Program-made: the position numbers and the translations under genes | Part shown: in pieces, positions 9,109 to 18,376 of the stretch | Numbering within the stretch: the stretch's first letter is position 1 | Layout: the number at the start of each line of letters is the position of its first letter | Assembly: GCF_001723605.1 (NCBI RefSeq) | Contig: NZ_CP017111.1 | Span: 1,798,001-1,862,000 of the forward strand | Direction: 5' to 3' | Length of the DNA: 64,000 nt | From: Sulfurospirillum halorespirans DSM 13726 | GTDB lineage: Bacteria; Campylobacterota; Campylobacteria; Campylobacterales; Sulfurospirillaceae | Notes under the pieces: generated by a model | The model's database searches: none | What the model saw: the letters and a program-made list of their open reading frames with translations, nothing else | What the model was told of the DNA's origin: nothing

Positions 9109-10689
9109 AAAGGTTGAAAGCGTCGTATCAAGACTCTGAGAAGACTCAAGCATTGTTTGAGAAATGCGAGAAAGTTCCCCTGCAATTTTTTCATTGTTAT
9201 CGGATAAGCTCAATGTTTTTTTCATCTGTTCCATCATTTGATTGGTCAGATGGGAGATTTCAACGACCTTTTTAGAGGCTTTTTTAGAGACATCAATTGA
9301 GACTAATGTACGATTTTTGGTCTCTTCCGTTGCACTTTGAACTCCAAATGCGTTTTGGGAAATCTGACTAATATTTTCAGCATTGACTTCCATATTGGAA
9401 CTGAGCTGCGTCACACCTTGAACAATCACCCCAATCGTCGCGTCAATCTCAGCCAATGATTTTTGGGTACGTTCAGCCAGTTTTCGCACTTCATCCGCCA
9501 CAACCGCAAATCCACGACCATGTTCACCTGCACGCGCAGCTTCAATGGCGGCATTAAGGGCTAGCAAATTGGTCTGATCGGCAATATCTTTGATCATTGC
9601 CAACACGCCTTTGATCTGCTCCGTTTGTGCCACCACACTTTGAATCTGATGTGCCATCTCTTGCTCAGAATCGCTCGCCGCATTGATTTTTTGCACTACT
9701 TCATTGAGTGATAGACTCATGGTTTCTAAAACACTAAACGAGGAGCTGTTGTCTTCAACCGTATGAATCGCAAGCTCTTCGGAGAGGTCAAGATCGGCTT
9801 CAATGTCTTTCATCAAATCAAACGACATTTTAATCTGTTGAGCTTGTTCCACCACACCTTGGGAAAAGGCAACCGCATTGGAATTGAGCATTTCGCCGGT
9901 ATGTTCAACGTTTTGTGAAATTTTTTGTGAACTTAAAATGATTGATTGGATTTTCTCAATAAAAATATTAATAGACTGAGCAATCTCACCCATTTCATCT
10001 TGACTGTTAATCTTCACGCGCGCCGTCAAATCGCCATTTCCACTTGAAAGATCACGCACACGCTCCAGTAAAATCTCCAAAGGATTGCCCACAACACGTT
10101 TGAGTACCCACATCATCAGTACCGAAGTGATCAGCAATGAAAGGGAAAAGATACTCACCAATTTCCAACTCACATCACCAATGTACGCATCAATTTCGGC
10201 AAAAGAAAAGGTCATATCCATAACCCCTAAAACATCTCCTTTTTGAGACGTTGCATGGCAGGCTAAACAATCAGGCTCAGCAATAAGAGGTTTTAAAAGT
10301 CGTAAACGGTGCCCTTTCTCATCATCAAGCGTTATATTGTGATGTGTTGGATTTTTAAAAATATTCACAACGGCGGTGTCGGTTGAAAGCTTGGCATCGA
10401 TGCCAAAGGTATCAATGACCGCTTGTGATTGGTGAATCTTAAGCTCTTTGATCCCCTTCATCGCACCCGCTTCTTGCAATGATTTTTCAATCAAAGCACG
10501 ATCTCCCAAGTTCATGGCAGCACGAACGGTCTGAAAAACCGATTGGCTCAGCAAATTGAGATTATTTTCACTTTGCATTTGAGATGATTTTTTAAACTCA
10601 CCGACGATGAAAAATTGTAAAACAATAAAACTACCCAATAAAAGAGGAATAAGCGTTAACCCTATTTTTAAACCTATGCCTTTGCGCAT
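9100..10689 (-). CDS. Methyl-accepting chemotaxis protein with periplasmic c-type haem motif
   Basis: A 529-residue chemoreceptor. TM1 is at about 8-30; the periplasmic domain (about 31-165) contains CLACH (141-145), a canonical CxxCH covalent haem site, just before TM2 (about 172-194). HAMP and the standard signalling hairpin ([26 protein letters not shown] region) follow. The position of CxxCH at the end of the sensor domain resembles Tll0287/DUF3365-type haem sensors, so redox, oxygen or NO sensing is plausible but inferred. Its start overlaps the 3' end of the STAS-like gene by 16 bp, so they form one operon. Confidence 0.93.
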   Translation of the reverse strand: MRKGIGLKIGLTLIPLLLGSFIVLQFFIVGEFKKSSQMQSENNLNLLSQSVFQTVRAAMNLGDRALIEKSLQEAGAMKGIKELKIHQSQAVIDTFGIDAKLSTDTAVVNIFKNPTHHNITLDDEKGHRLRLLKPLIAEPDCLACHATSQKGDVLGVMDMTFSFAEIDAYIGDVSWKLVSIFSLSLLITSVLMMWVLKRVVGNPLEILLERVRDLSSGNGDLTARVKINSQDEMGEIAQSINIFIEKIQSIILSSQKISQNVEHTGEMLNSNAVAFSQGVVEQAQQIKMSFDLMKDIEADLDLSEELAIHTVEDNSSSFSVLETMSLSLNEVVQKINAASDSEQEMAHQIQSVVAQTEQIKGVLAMIKDIADQTNLLALNAAIEAARAGEHGRGFAVVADEVRKLAERTQKSLAEIDATIGVIVQGVTQLSSNMEVNAENISQISQNAFGVQSATEETKNRTLVSIDVSKKASKKVVEISHLTNQMMEQMKKTLSLSDNNEKIAGELSRISQTMLESSQSLDTTLSTFKA

Positions 10690-10997
10690 CTGTAGGCCTT
10701 TCGAACGTTCATCACATCAATTAAATTCATATCTTCAAGCATTTCATACAACTCTTCACTTCCAACGTTTACATGTAAAGCGATTTTGTCCATTTCAATC
10801 GATTTAATGACATAACCAATGACGGACGACGTGATAATGAAAGAGTCTTTAATGATAAGATTGATGATGGTATCTGGATGTTGCTCATGCGTTTTTCGAA
10901 TCGCCTCTTTAATTGTCTGTGCATTTGCGATTGTTTTGATGGTACCTGAAACCACAATATCAACATGTTCGCTGTGCACTTTGGTCATTAAATCCAT
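10674..10997 (-). CDS. Small STAS-like domain protein in an operon with the haem chemoreceptor
   Basis: A 107-residue soluble protein with alternating beta/alpha character ([50 protein letters not shown]) resembling a STAS/anti-sigma-antagonist fold. The Ser-Ser before VIGYV could correspond to the conserved phosphorylatable position, but this is inference. It overlaps the downstream haem chemoreceptor gene by 16 bp, suggesting translational coupling and a related signalling role. TTTACATGTAAA at 10768-10779 is read as Leu-His-Val. Confidence 0.6.
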   Translation of the reverse strand: MDLMTKVHSEHVDIVVSGTIKTIANAQTIKEAIRKTHEQHPDTIINLIIKDSFIITSSVIGYVIKSIEMDKIALHVNVGSEELYEMLEDMNLIDVMNVRKAYRCAKA

Positions 10998-11082
10998 TCT
11001 GCCTCCAAAATCAAAAATTAATCTTTATTATAGTATATATTTACTCGATTTTGGAATTAATAAATCCTTATAATGACACACA

Positions 11083-11379
11083 TTAACCACACAGTTCCTT
11101 TTTGACACGTTCACTTGCCATTGAGATATTCCAAGCAGGCTCCCACACGATTTCGATCTCGCACATCTCCACCTCTTCTATCGTTAAAACCGCATCTTTC
11201 GTCCATTGTTGAATCAGCTCATGCAGAGGGCAACCTTTGGTGGAGAGCGTCATCGTAACCAATACCTGTTTAGTGTCAATTTTGACATCGTAAATCAGCC
11301 CTAAAGCGACAATATCAAACCCAACTTCAGGGTCTATGACGGTTTCAATGGCAGCGTAAACCGCTTCTTTTGTTATCAT
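11083..11379 (-). CDS. MIP18/DUF59 family metal-sulfur cluster assembly protein (SufT/PaaD-like)
   Basis: A 98-residue protein matching the DUF59 pattern: AIETVIDPEVGFDIVALGLIYDV near the N-terminus, then TMTLSTKGCPLHELI with the conserved Cys. Family members act in maturation of Fe-S proteins. It is the last gene of a three-gene minus-strand operon, 3 bp after the membrane protein gene. In this context a role in maturing an anaerobic or nitrogen-oxide-related metalloprotein is an inference. Confidence 0.85.
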   Translation of the reverse strand: MITKEAVYAAIETVIDPEVGFDIVALGLIYDVKIDTKQVLVTMTLSTKGCPLHELIQQWTKDAVLTIEEVEMCEIEIVWEPAWNISMASERVKKELCG

Positions 11380-11382
11380 TTT

Positions 11383-12645
11383 TTACTCCTTCATTTTATA
11401 ATTAAATGCGTAAAGCGCATTCAATGCGACTAAGACAAGTGAACTTAACAGCAACACGCTTCCTAGAAAAAAAAGTCTCTCTATCTGAGTGACAACACCA
11501 CTGCACAGTATCCCTACTGCAATAAATAACATCCATGTTTGGCTGTCTGCCATCTTGGTATGAATCATCTGATGCAACAAAGGTACTTTTTGCTTTCCAA
11601 CTAAGGGTGAGAATTTCTCATACCAGATCAAAAAAGGCAAGATTTTATAGATATGCCCCACGATAAAGGAGAGCAAAAAGCCAAAAAAGAAAAGCACGCC
11701 TGAAAGAATGCCCAAATAGGCCTCGCCTAGAATAAAATAAAGCGTACATGTAAACACCGAAGTAACCAAACAGACCAGTGCAAAAAGAATATTTTTGACC
11801 CAATAATCATTTTGTTTGCGCACCCTTTGTCTTAGAATCATAGCGATCTGCACAACAAAAGAGAGCACCCCTAAAACCATGCACAAAGCGGCAATGCTTT
11901 GCACCAAAAGAGGAAAGGACGCAATAAGTGCGATCATCATTAACGTCACACCAAAACTGTGCAGATAAAATGCTCTGTTGATCCACTGCTCACTAAAATT
12001 ATGTGAGAGTGAAAACATCGGAATAAGCACCATAGAAACGCCCATAACGATCATCATCACAAATCCACCAAGGGTTCCTATGATGTGCGCTTTCACCCAA
12101 GCATCGATGTCTATGGCTAAAAGACCATGTCCTAGACTCAGTCCTATGAGGAGACCAAGGCTCGTGGAAATAAACAAAAAGATCGTACCAATGAGTAAAA
12201 ATTTACTCACCAAGGTAATCTTCTCTAAACGGTAAAAGGTGAGGAAAACATTGAAACAAAAAATCAGCATTGAAAGGTAGGTAATAACCGCGCCGTAAGG
12301 AATCAATAGATGAAACTCTGCAAAGCTAAATCCGCTGACCATCAGTGAAAAGCCAACAACGTACATGTAAAACTGCACATAAGCAAAATCTTTGGAAAAA
12401 ATGGGCGCTTCAAGCACGACAGGCAATAGCTGATACATCGCCCCAAAGATAATCATCATCACAAATCCCAGCAAATAAAGATGTGAAAATGCCGCAAGGG
12501 AAGAGGAGATGATATAGCCTGAAATGTCAGAGCTCATCGACAAAAGTGCTCCACCACTAAGCGTTAAAAAGAGAATCCCTGCGATAAAAAAATGCGCGAC
12601 CAAAACAAACGGTGGTGCCATCTCCGTGGCAAGTGAGACTTTCAT
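11383..12645 (-). CDS. Polytopic membrane protein of the NnrS / haem-copper oxidase subunit I-like type
   Basis: A 420-residue protein with about 12 hydrophobic helices and scattered membrane-embedded histidines (LVAHFFIAG, FSHLYLLGF, VKAHIIGTLGG), reminiscent of NnrS or a simplified cbb3/NorB subunit I. Such proteins are linked to nitric oxide stress and denitrification in other bacteria. It is the middle gene of the operon with the DUF2249 and DUF59 proteins (spacings 4 and 3 bp), transcribed from an FNR-like promoter. Two TACATGTA palindromes are inside. Exact function is not assigned. Confidence 0.65.
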   Translation of the reverse strand: MKVSLATEMAPPFVLVAHFFIAGILFLTLSGGALLSMSSDISGYIISSSLAAFSHLYLLGFVMMIIFGAMYQLLPVVLEAPIFSKDFAYVQFYMYVVGFSLMVSGFSFAEFHLLIPYGAVITYLSMLIFCFNVFLTFYRLEKITLVSKFLLIGTIFLFISTSLGLLIGLSLGHGLLAIDIDAWVKAHIIGTLGGFVMMIVMGVSMVLIPMFSLSHNFSEQWINRAFYLHSFGVTLMMIALIASFPLLVQSIAALCMVLGVLSFVVQIAMILRQRVRKQNDYWVKNILFALVCLVTSVFTCTLYFILGEAYLGILSGVLFFFGFLLSFIVGHIYKILPFLIWYEKFSPLVGKQKVPLLHQMIHTKMADSQTWMLFIAVGILCSGVVTQIERLFFLGSVLLLSSLVLVALNALYAFNYKMKE

Positions 12646-12649
12646 GCTC

Positions 12650-13006
12650 TCATCCTGCGCACTGTTTTTGGCTAAGATCTACTTTGTCACTCATTCCCTC
12701 TTTGTAGGAAAAAATCAGTTGAAGTTTGCCACCATCAAGCTCCCTCACTTCAATGTCGTAAAAGAGTTGCACTTTGGCAAGCAGTCCTACAGGCGAGCGG
12801 TGGTTGATCATCACCACTTTTTTCGTAGGTGCATCTAAAAGTTCCAGTGCAATCATCGCGTTAACCATCGGTTCAGGTGGCACACATGTCGAAGTATCGA
12901 AGCTAATAAACTCTATGCCTTCTTGAAAATAGGTGAAAAAAGGAACCGTTGCATTGTTTACATGTAAAAGCGTTGCGTCAATTGGAAAGCTGTTTGAAGT
13001 CATCAT
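12650..13006 (-). CDS. DUF2249 domain protein
   Basis: A small cytosolic protein with the DUF2249 core (TSTCVPPEPMVNAMIALELL, then INHRSPVGLLAKV). The family resembles TusA-like folds and is often found beside NO and denitrification genes. The frame could open at a TTG at 13042, but that codon overlaps the predicted -10 box; the ATG at 13006 has AAAGGA 7-8 bases upstream and gives 118 residues, so it is chosen here. It is the first gene of the operon 13006-11083. TTTACATGTAAA at 12957-12968 is read as Leu-His-Val. Confidence 0.75.
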   Translation of the reverse strand: MMTSNSFPIDATLLHVNNATVPFFTYFQEGIEFISFDTSTCVPPEPMVNAMIALELLDAPTKKVVMINHRSPVGLLAKVQLFYDIEVRELDGGKLQLIFSYKEGMSDKVDLSQKQCAG

Positions 13007-13030
13007 AGTTTCATCCTTTGTTTTGATGAA

Positions 13031-13036
13031 ACTATA
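13031..13036 (-). promoter_or_regulatory. Candidate -10 box of the DUF2249 operon
   Basis: On the minus strand this reads TATAGT, 25 bp upstream of the ATG at 13006. Its spacing from the FNR-like site places that site at about -41.5, the class II activator position. Confidence 0.5.
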
Positions 13037-13058
13037 ATGCAAAGCGAGGTTAATTTCC

Positions 13059-13072
13059 TTAATCTACATCAA
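13059..13072 (-). promoter_or_regulatory. FNR/CRP-family activator site upstream of the DUF2249 operon
   Basis: The minus strand reads TTGATGTAGATTAA, one mismatch from the TTGAT-N4-ATCAA consensus of FNR/CRP-family regulators. Its centre is about 29.5 bp upstream of TATAGT, predicting a centre near -41.5. This suggests activation under low oxygen or nitrosative conditions by an FNR/NNR-like protein encoded elsewhere. Confidence 0.55.
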
Positions 13073-13077
13073 GAAAA

Positions 13078-13092
13078 AGACAAATCGTGTCT
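13078..13092 (-). terminator. Probable short terminator after kup
   Basis: On the minus strand AGACA, a 5-base loop, then TGTCT followed by TTTTTC, 10 bp after the kup stop. The stem is only 5 bp, so strength is uncertain. Confidence 0.4.
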
Positions 13093-13101
13093 GAATTGAT
13101 T

Positions 13102-14922
13102 TTAGATCTCTGCTCGTCTTGAAACACCGATCAGTTTTTCACTTGGGAAGTTATAAAAACTGACAAAACTAGGTGACATATCTTTAATAAACGCATAGAG
13201 TTTCCACCAAAGAGAGTGCGAAACGATCTCTTCATCGCCGTAAAAAATGGTTCGCTCATTGATGTTTTGACTTTTTAAAATCTCTTCCATATTGAACACT
13301 TCCATATAGCCTACAAAAATGACCAATAACGAAAGACCCGGAGCGAGGTTTGAAAACTCGCATTCAACCCCTAAAGGCTCACTCGTTGGCTTCATTTTAA
13401 CAATCACGTTGCGCTCATAAATAATGCCGTTTTGAAACATCGTCTTTGGAATGTAAGCAGGAATATTCTCTTTTTTACGAGCAAAAAAGAGTGCGGTACC
13501 TTCGATGTGAGACTCTTGGGTGTAATGCACTTTGTACTCTTTTAAAAACTCATCTTTATCGACCGATAAAAACGAAGAGTAAAGACGTTTTTGCCCTTCC
13601 GTGTATAAAATAATCAACCCCAAAGGCACCGAAGCAATCAAAAGCGACCAGTATCCACCATGCGGAATTTTTAAAAGACATGACGTAAAAAAGACAAAAC
13701 TGGTCGTGCCTGAGAGAAGAGCAAACACCATTTTGATCCATGACCTGCGATACGCAAAAATGATGACCATTAACGTTCCTGTGATGCTCATGGCTCCTGA
13801 TACGGCAAGTCCATATGCCGCGGCAAGCTTGCCTGATTCTTGAAAGACAAAGAGCATGATGATCACACAGCCAAATAAAAACCAATTCACGGAGCCCACA
13901 TAGATTTGAGAGCGAAGTTCATGTGACGTGTATTCAACCCTAAAATGGGGGAAAATACGTGTTGTCATCGCTTGATACAGTACAGAGAAAATACCGCTAA
14001 TCATCGCTTGAGAAGCAATAATCGTCGCAATAATCGTTAAAATTAAAAAGGGAATAAAAAACTGTGGTGCAAACTCTTGCATCATTTCAAAGAGAGGGCT
14101 ACCTGTACATTCGGGGTGAGTCAATAAAAAAGCACCTTGCCCGTAATAACTGAGCACCAACGCTACAAAAGCAAAAATCCACCCTTTCAAGATAGGAAGC
14201 CTTCCTAAATGCCCCATATCGGCATACAACGCTTCACCACCCGTTGTCGCAAGGACAATATCGGCTAATAAAATAAAGGTAATCAGAGGAAATTTCATCG
14301 CAAAATTGATCGCGTAGAGTGGGTTCATTGCCTCTAAAATACTACTCTCTTGTATAATGTACCAAAGCCCTACACCCCCAAGGGTTAAAAACCAAATGAC
14401 CATCACAGGGCCAAAAGCAGAGGCAACTTTTTCAATACCTCTTTTTTGAACAATGAAGAGTACCAAAGCAATCACTGAAGCAAAAATGAGAAGATAGATA
14501 CGTGGCGTCTCTTCGTAGTGAGGAATCAGTAAAACGCCTTCCACCGCACTTAAAATACTAATAGCAGGCGTAATAACACCATCGCCAATCATCAAAGAGA
14601 GTCCCAAAAAGCCTAAAACGGACACAATCGCAGCCATCCGCGTATTTTGAAGATACGGGGTTAAAATCTGAACTAAAACGACCGTTCCACCCTCACCTTT
14701 TTCACTCAAACTCGTAGCAAGCCAAGCGTATTGAATCGTTACTAAAACAATGAGTGCCCAAAAGACAAAAGACAAAATACCTAAAATACTCTCTACCATC
14801 GGAGGTACGATTAAAAAAATTACAGCTAATGTATAAATAGGACTCGTTCCAATATCACCATAAACAACACCCAATGCTTTAATAACCATCATCTCATTTT
14901 TAATGCGTTCGCGTAATGTCAT
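13102..14922 (-). CDS. kup: Low-affinity potassium uptake protein Kup
   Basis: A 606-residue secondary K+ transporter. The N-terminus has the Kup signature (ALGVVYGDIGTSPIYTL, about 16-32), followed by about 12 transmembrane helices (including GDGVITPAISILSAVEG and GGEALYADMGHLG) and a C-terminal cytoplasmic domain of about 150 residues. Length fits the family. It is monocistronic, flanked by a 150-bp gap upstream and the FNR-type operon downstream. The Kdp-like/TrkH genes at 56362-59766 would give a second potassium route. Confidence 0.96.
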   Translation of the reverse strand: MTLRERIKNEMMVIKALGVVYGDIGTSPIYTLAVIFLIVPPMVESILGILSFVFWALIVLVTIQYAWLATSLSEKGEGGTVVLVQILTPYLQNTRMAAIVSVLGFLGLSLMIGDGVITPAISILSAVEGVLLIPHYEETPRIYLLIFASVIALVLFIVQKRGIEKVASAFGPVMVIWFLTLGGVGLWYIIQESSILEAMNPLYAINFAMKFPLITFILLADIVLATTGGEALYADMGHLGRLPILKGWIFAFVALVLSYYGQGAFLLTHPECTGSPLFEMMQEFAPQFFIPFLILTIIATIIASQAMISGIFSVLYQAMTTRIFPHFRVEYTSHELRSQIYVGSVNWFLFGCVIIMLFVFQESGKLAAAYGLAVSGAMSITGTLMVIIFAYRRSWIKMVFALLSGTTSFVFFTSCLLKIPHGGYWSLLIASVPLGLIILYTEGQKRLYSSFLSVDKDEFLKEYKVHYTQESHIEGTALFFARKKENIPAYIPKTMFQNGIIYERNVIVKMKPTSEPLGVECEFSNLAPGLSLLVIFVGYMEVFNMEEILKSQNINERTIFYGDEEIVSHSLWWKLYAFIKDMSPSFVSFYNFPSEKLIGVSRRAEI

Positions 14923-15030
14923 TGACCACCTTCGTTAAACTTAAAAGAACCATAAGGAGGATTATAAAGCAGAAGAGATTAAAATAATATCAAAATTGTG
15001 GCGATAAAAAGGGTTGAGATTTTAAAGAGG

Positions 15031-15060
15031 AGAAGAAGCGCCATAGCAAGCACTTCTTCT
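15031..15060 (-). terminator. Terminator after purH
   Basis: Arms AGAAGAAG and CTTCTTCT, extended by an additional GC pair, enclose an A/T-GC mixed loop; on the minus strand a CCTCTTT tract follows. It lies 12 bp beyond the purH stop. Confidence 0.6.
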
Positions 15061-15072
15061 TTTGAAAGTATG

Positions 15073-16605
15073 TTAATGTAAAAAGTGTCTCACACCCGTA
15101 AAATAAAGCGCCATACCGTGCTCATTGGCAGCAGCGATGACATCCTCATCACGAATACTACCACCGGGTTCAATGATCGCTTTAACACCCGCTGCAGCTG
15201 CAGCATCAATGCTATCACGAAATGGGAAAAACGCTTCACTCGCTAAGGCTGCGCCACTAACATCAATGCCCATCTCTTCGGCTTTGCGAAGTGCCGCTTT
15301 GGCGGCGTCCACACGACTGGTCATTCCCATACCAATCGCTACCATTGAGCTGTCTTTCACATAGACCACACAGTTTGATTTGGTTAGACTTGCCACTTTA
15401 TAAGCAATTTCAAGATCGCTCAGCTCTTGTTTGGAAGCCGTTCGTTTGGTTAAGCATTTTGCATTTTTAATTTCATCATCATTCACCCTGTCGCTCTCTT
15501 GGAACACAAAACCACCATCGACGTGTTTAAAGTCATACGCATCTTCGCTAAGCACTAAGTATTTGCTCTCTTGCGTAAAGATTTTGATACGTTTTTTAGC
15601 ATCAAAAACATGCAACGCATCATCATCCACGTTTGCAGCAATGATCACTTCGACGAAAATTTCATTGATTTTCTCAGCCAAGGCTTTGTTCAAGGTTCCA
15701 TTGATCGCCACAACGCCGCCATACGCAGAAACAGGATCACATTTTAGCGCTTTAACATAGCTATCCACCAGATCGCCACCAATCGCAAACCCACACGGAT
15801 TGGCGTGTTTGATGATACACACCGCTGGAGCATCACCAAAGGAAGCGGCGATTTTAACAGCGCCGTTGATGTCGGTCATATTGTTAAAACTGGCTTCGCC
15901 TTTAAGGGTTTTGAAGTTGTTACTAAAGAAGTAGTCAAACTCGTACAATGAACCCTTTTGGTGTGGGTTCTCACCATAACGGGTATCGAACGCTTTGGTT
16001 CCAACGATGAACTGTTTCTCACCAAAACCGTTGTTAAAACGCTTGTTCATGTAGTTGGCGATCATGCTGTCATATGCACCGGTGTGCTCGAATGCTTTGA
16101 TCATCAAATCTCGTCTAAATTCTAATGTATTTTTGCCCAATTTTAGCGCTTCAATTACGTTATCATAATCCAAAACATCGGTCACGATCAGAACATCGTT
16201 AAAGTTTTTTGCCGCACTGCGCACCATAGCAGGACCGCCGATGTCAATATTTTCAATGATTTCATCAAAATCTTCGGTCTTAGCAATCGTCTCTTTAAAC
16301 GGATACAGATTGACACATACAAGGTCGATTCCTTCAATGCCATGCTCTTTAGCAAGCTTTACATGTAAAGGTAAATCCCTACGATGTAAAATGCCTCCGT
16401 GGATCATTGGGTTGAGCGTTTTCACACGTCCGTCAAACATCTCAGGGAACTTGGTCACTTCGCTGATCTCCAAAGCTTTCACACCCTCTTCGTTTAAAAG
16501 TTTATAGGTTCCACCCGTTGAAATGATCTCAAAACCCAACGCCTCCAAATCCTTAGCAAACTCGACAATCCCCGTTTTATCGCTGACACTAATTAACGCT
16601 CTCAC
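15073..16605 (-). CDS. purH: Bifunctional AICAR formyltransferase / IMP cyclohydrolase PurH
   Basis: A 510-residue enzyme for the last two steps of de novo IMP synthesis: formylation of AICAR with 10-formyl-THF, then ring closure. The N-terminal MGS-like cyclohydrolase domain has [15 protein letters not shown] and STGGTYKLL (about 6-36) and [16 protein letters not shown]; the C-terminal formyltransferase domain has the KHANPCG motif (about 263-269) and the SDAFFPF-like segment [13 protein letters not shown]. Monocistronic. TTTACATGTAAA at 16358-16369 is read as Leu-His-Val. Confidence 0.97.
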   Translation of the reverse strand: MRALISVSDKTGIVEFAKDLEALGFEIISTGGTYKLLNEEGVKALEISEVTKFPEMFDGRVKTLNPMIHGGILHRRDLPLHVKLAKEHGIEGIDLVCVNLYPFKETIAKTEDFDEIIENIDIGGPAMVRSAAKNFNDVLIVTDVLDYDNVIEALKLGKNTLEFRRDLMIKAFEHTGAYDSMIANYMNKRFNNGFGEKQFIVGTKAFDTRYGENPHQKGSLYEFDYFFSNNFKTLKGEASFNNMTDINGAVKIAASFGDAPAVCIIKHANPCGFAIGGDLVDSYVKALKCDPVSAYGGVVAINGTLNKALAEKINEIFVEVIIAANVDDDALHVFDAKKRIKIFTQESKYLVLSEDAYDFKHVDGGFVFQESDRVNDDEIKNAKCLTKRTASKQELSDLEIAYKVASLTKSNCVVYVKDSSMVAIGMGMTSRVDAAKAALRKAEEMGIDVSGAALASEAFFPFRDSIDAAAAAGVKAIIEPGGSIRDEDVIAAANEHGMALYFTGVRHFLH

Positions 16606-16708
16606 ACTCGTCCTTTTTATCTATGTTTATAATTTATTGATGTTTTTATTTTACAATACGTTCCTTTTAGGACGTATTAAATAGAATACACAAAATTTTG
16701 GAGAGTGA

Positions 16709-17146
16709 ATGAATCAAATACAAAAGTCGTCAAACACACTTTTTACACTGCTTTTTTTTGCATGGATCGTTTCGATGGTCGCAACACTTGGAAGCCTTTT
16801 TTTCAGTGAAGTCATGATGTTTCCACCCTGTGTGATGTGTTGGTATCAACGCATTTGCATGTACCCATTAGCGATTCTTTTTCTCGTCGCACTTTTTTGT
16901 AACGATAAAAATGTGTTTAAATACGCAATGCCACTTGTGCTTCTAGGACTTTTCTTTGCCATTTACCACAATTTGCTCTACTTTGGCATCGTGCCAGAGA
17001 CGCTCGCTCCGTGTTCTCAAGGTGTTTCATGTACGAGTGATTATATCAACTGGTTTGGATTTATCACGATTCAATTTCTCTCACTGGTCGCATTTGCACT
17101 TATTTTTGTTACTTTAATTTTCATTAGACGTCTTCTGCCTCGTTAG
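16709..17146 (+). CDS. DsbB/BdbC-like disulfide oxidoreductase (membrane)
   Basis: A 145-residue inner-membrane protein with four hydrophobic helices. The first active-site pair is CVMC (C41, C44) followed by WYQRI, the second is C102/C108 in APCSQGVSC, as in DsbB/BdbC, which reoxidises a DsbA partner and passes electrons to quinone. The short size fits BdbC-type proteins. AGAG upstream of the ATG is a weak ribosome site. The partner thiol oxidase is 111 bp downstream. Confidence 0.9.
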   Translation: MNQIQKSSNTLFTLLFFAWIVSMVATLGSLFFSEVMMFPPCVMCWYQRICMYPLAILFLVALFCNDKNVFKYAMPLVLLGLFFAIYHNLLYFGIVPETLAPCSQGVSCTSDYINWFGFITIQFLSLVAFALIFVTLIFIRRLLPR

Positions 17147-17232
17147 AGGCAAGCTTTAGCGCCACAGCGGCATAGCGTAGGTTTTTAGGCTTTGCCTAAA
17201 AACCGTCATAAAAAGAGTTCTGCAAGAACTCT
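17137..17232 (+). repeat. Cluster of three perfect hairpins between dsbB-like and dsbA-like genes
   Basis: Three short inverted repeats in a row: GCCTC-GTTA-GAGGC (17137-17150, overlapping the dsbB-like stop), GTTTTTAGGC-TTT-GCCTAAAAAC (17181-17203) and AGAGTTCT-GCA-AGAACTCT (17214-17232). None has a clean T-tract, so they look more like mRNA-processing or stability elements, or a degenerate palindromic repeat, than a simple terminator. Confidence 0.6.
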
Positions 17233-17257
17233 ATCAAATTAAAAGGCTTTATAAATT

Positions 17258-17884
17258 ATGAAAAAACAGACCCTTATTATCGCTTCGCTCTTTGTTCTTG
17301 TGCTTCTTTTTGTCGGAGGAAGTTATCTGTATAAAAATGCTGACCATTCCGTTTCCAGCGAAAAAACGTCCGCTCTTTTGCGCCCTTACGCCTATGTTCT
17401 AGGCAATCCCAATGCCAAAACCACGATTGTCGAGTTTTTTGACCCCGCGTGCGGTACATGTAAAAGTTTTTACCCATTTGTCAAAAACATTCTCAAACAA
17501 AATCCTGACAAACTCAAACTGGTTCTTCGTTACGCTCCTTTTCACACCGACTCTTACTACGTCGTTGCCATGATCGAAGCGGCACGTTTGCAAGGCAAAT
17601 ACCTCGAAGCACTCGAAGTCATTTACAAATACCAAGACAAATGGGCAAGCCACGGCACGCCCAATATTGGACTGATTTGGGGATTTTTACCCGAAGTGGG
17701 AATTGACATCGAGAAATTAAAAGATGATATGAAAAAACCTGAGATTGATGCGCTCATTAAACAAGACATAGAAGACACCAAAACCCTAGGTGTCAAAGCA
17801 ACCCCAGAGTTTTTTGTCAATGGCAAGCCACTGGTCAAATTTGGTAAACAAGAGTTAGAAGAGCTTATCGCCTCCGAACTCTAA
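17258..17884 (+). CDS. DsbA/BdbD-like periplasmic thiol-disulfide oxidoreductase
   Basis: A 208-residue thioredoxin-fold protein with an N-terminal membrane anchor or signal (about 5-25). The active site is CGTC (C65-C68) in FFDPACGTCKSF, with the helical insertion and the cis-Pro segment KATPEFFVNG typical of DsbA/BdbD. It should introduce disulfides into exported proteins and be reoxidised by the DsbB-like protein just upstream. The palindrome TACATGTAAA (17455) runs through the codons for T67-C68-K69 of the active site. A hairpin with CACCCC/GGGGTG arms follows the stop. Confidence 0.92.
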   Translation: MKKQTLIIASLFVLVLLFVGGSYLYKNADHSVSSEKTSALLRPYAYVLGNPNAKTTIVEFFDPACGTCKSFYPFVKNILKQNPDKLKLVLRYAPFHTDSYYVVAMIEAARLQGKYLEALEVIYKYQDKWASHGTPNIGLIWGFLPEVGIDIEKLKDDMKKPEIDALIKQDIEDTKTLGVKATPEFFVNGKPLVKFGKQELEELIASEL

Positions 17885-17888
17885 AAAT

Positions 17889-17907
17889 CACCCCTAATTT
17901 TGGGGTG
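17889..17907. terminator. Terminator hairpin between convergent dsbA-like and thioesterase genes
   Basis: CACCCC, a 7-base loop and GGGGTG, with AAAAAT to the left that yields a T-tract on the minus strand. It spans the 9-bp gap and the thioesterase stop. Confidence 0.55.
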
Positions 17908-18376
17908 TAATCTCATTGTAGCCATGAAGTCTGATGTCGCGACGACGTTTGCCATCATGGTAACGCCTCTTTTCCACATCGGTTTCGGGCATTAAAGGAG
18001 GAACGGGTGTGGGTCTTCCTTTATCGTCCACCGCTACCATCGTGAAAAAACAGCTGTTCGTATGCGTTGCAATCCCTTTTTGAATATTTTCCGCAATGAC
18101 TTTAATGCCCACTTCCATCGATGTTTTACCCGTAAAATTCACACTGGCTAAAAATGTGACCAGCATGCCCACAGGAATCGCTTGTTTGAAAATGACCTGA
18201 TCCACCGACATCGTCACAACGTACCCTCCACAATAACGTGCAGCACAGGCATAAGCCACTTGATCGAGAAGCTTTAACAGGTCTCCTCCATGCACATTGC
18301 CCGAAAAATTGGCTTTATCGGGTGTCATTAACACCGACATACTTAGGGTGTGCTTCTCAAAAGGGGTTGTTAGCAT
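17894..18376 (-). CDS. Acyl-CoA thioesterase, hotdog fold (YciA-like)
   Basis: A 160-residue single-hotdog protein. The conserved core FSGNVHGGDLLKLLDQVAYACAARYCGG contains the active-site Asp region of the BFIT/BACH/YciA thioesterase family, and the C-terminal half shows the second conserved strand set (EVGIKVIAEN, CFFTMVAVD). It hydrolyses acyl-CoA; chain specificity cannot be told. The TerB/DnaJ gene ends immediately upstream (1 bp apart), so they are likely cotranscribed. Confidence 0.9.
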   Translation of the reverse strand: MLTTPFEKHTLSMSVLMTPDKANFSGNVHGGDLLKLLDQVAYACAARYCGGYVVTMSVDQVIFKQAIPVGMLVTFLASVNFTGKTSMEVGIKVIAENIQKGIATHTNSCFFTMVAVDDKGRPTPVPPLMPETDVEKRRYHDGKRRRDIRLHGYNEITPQN

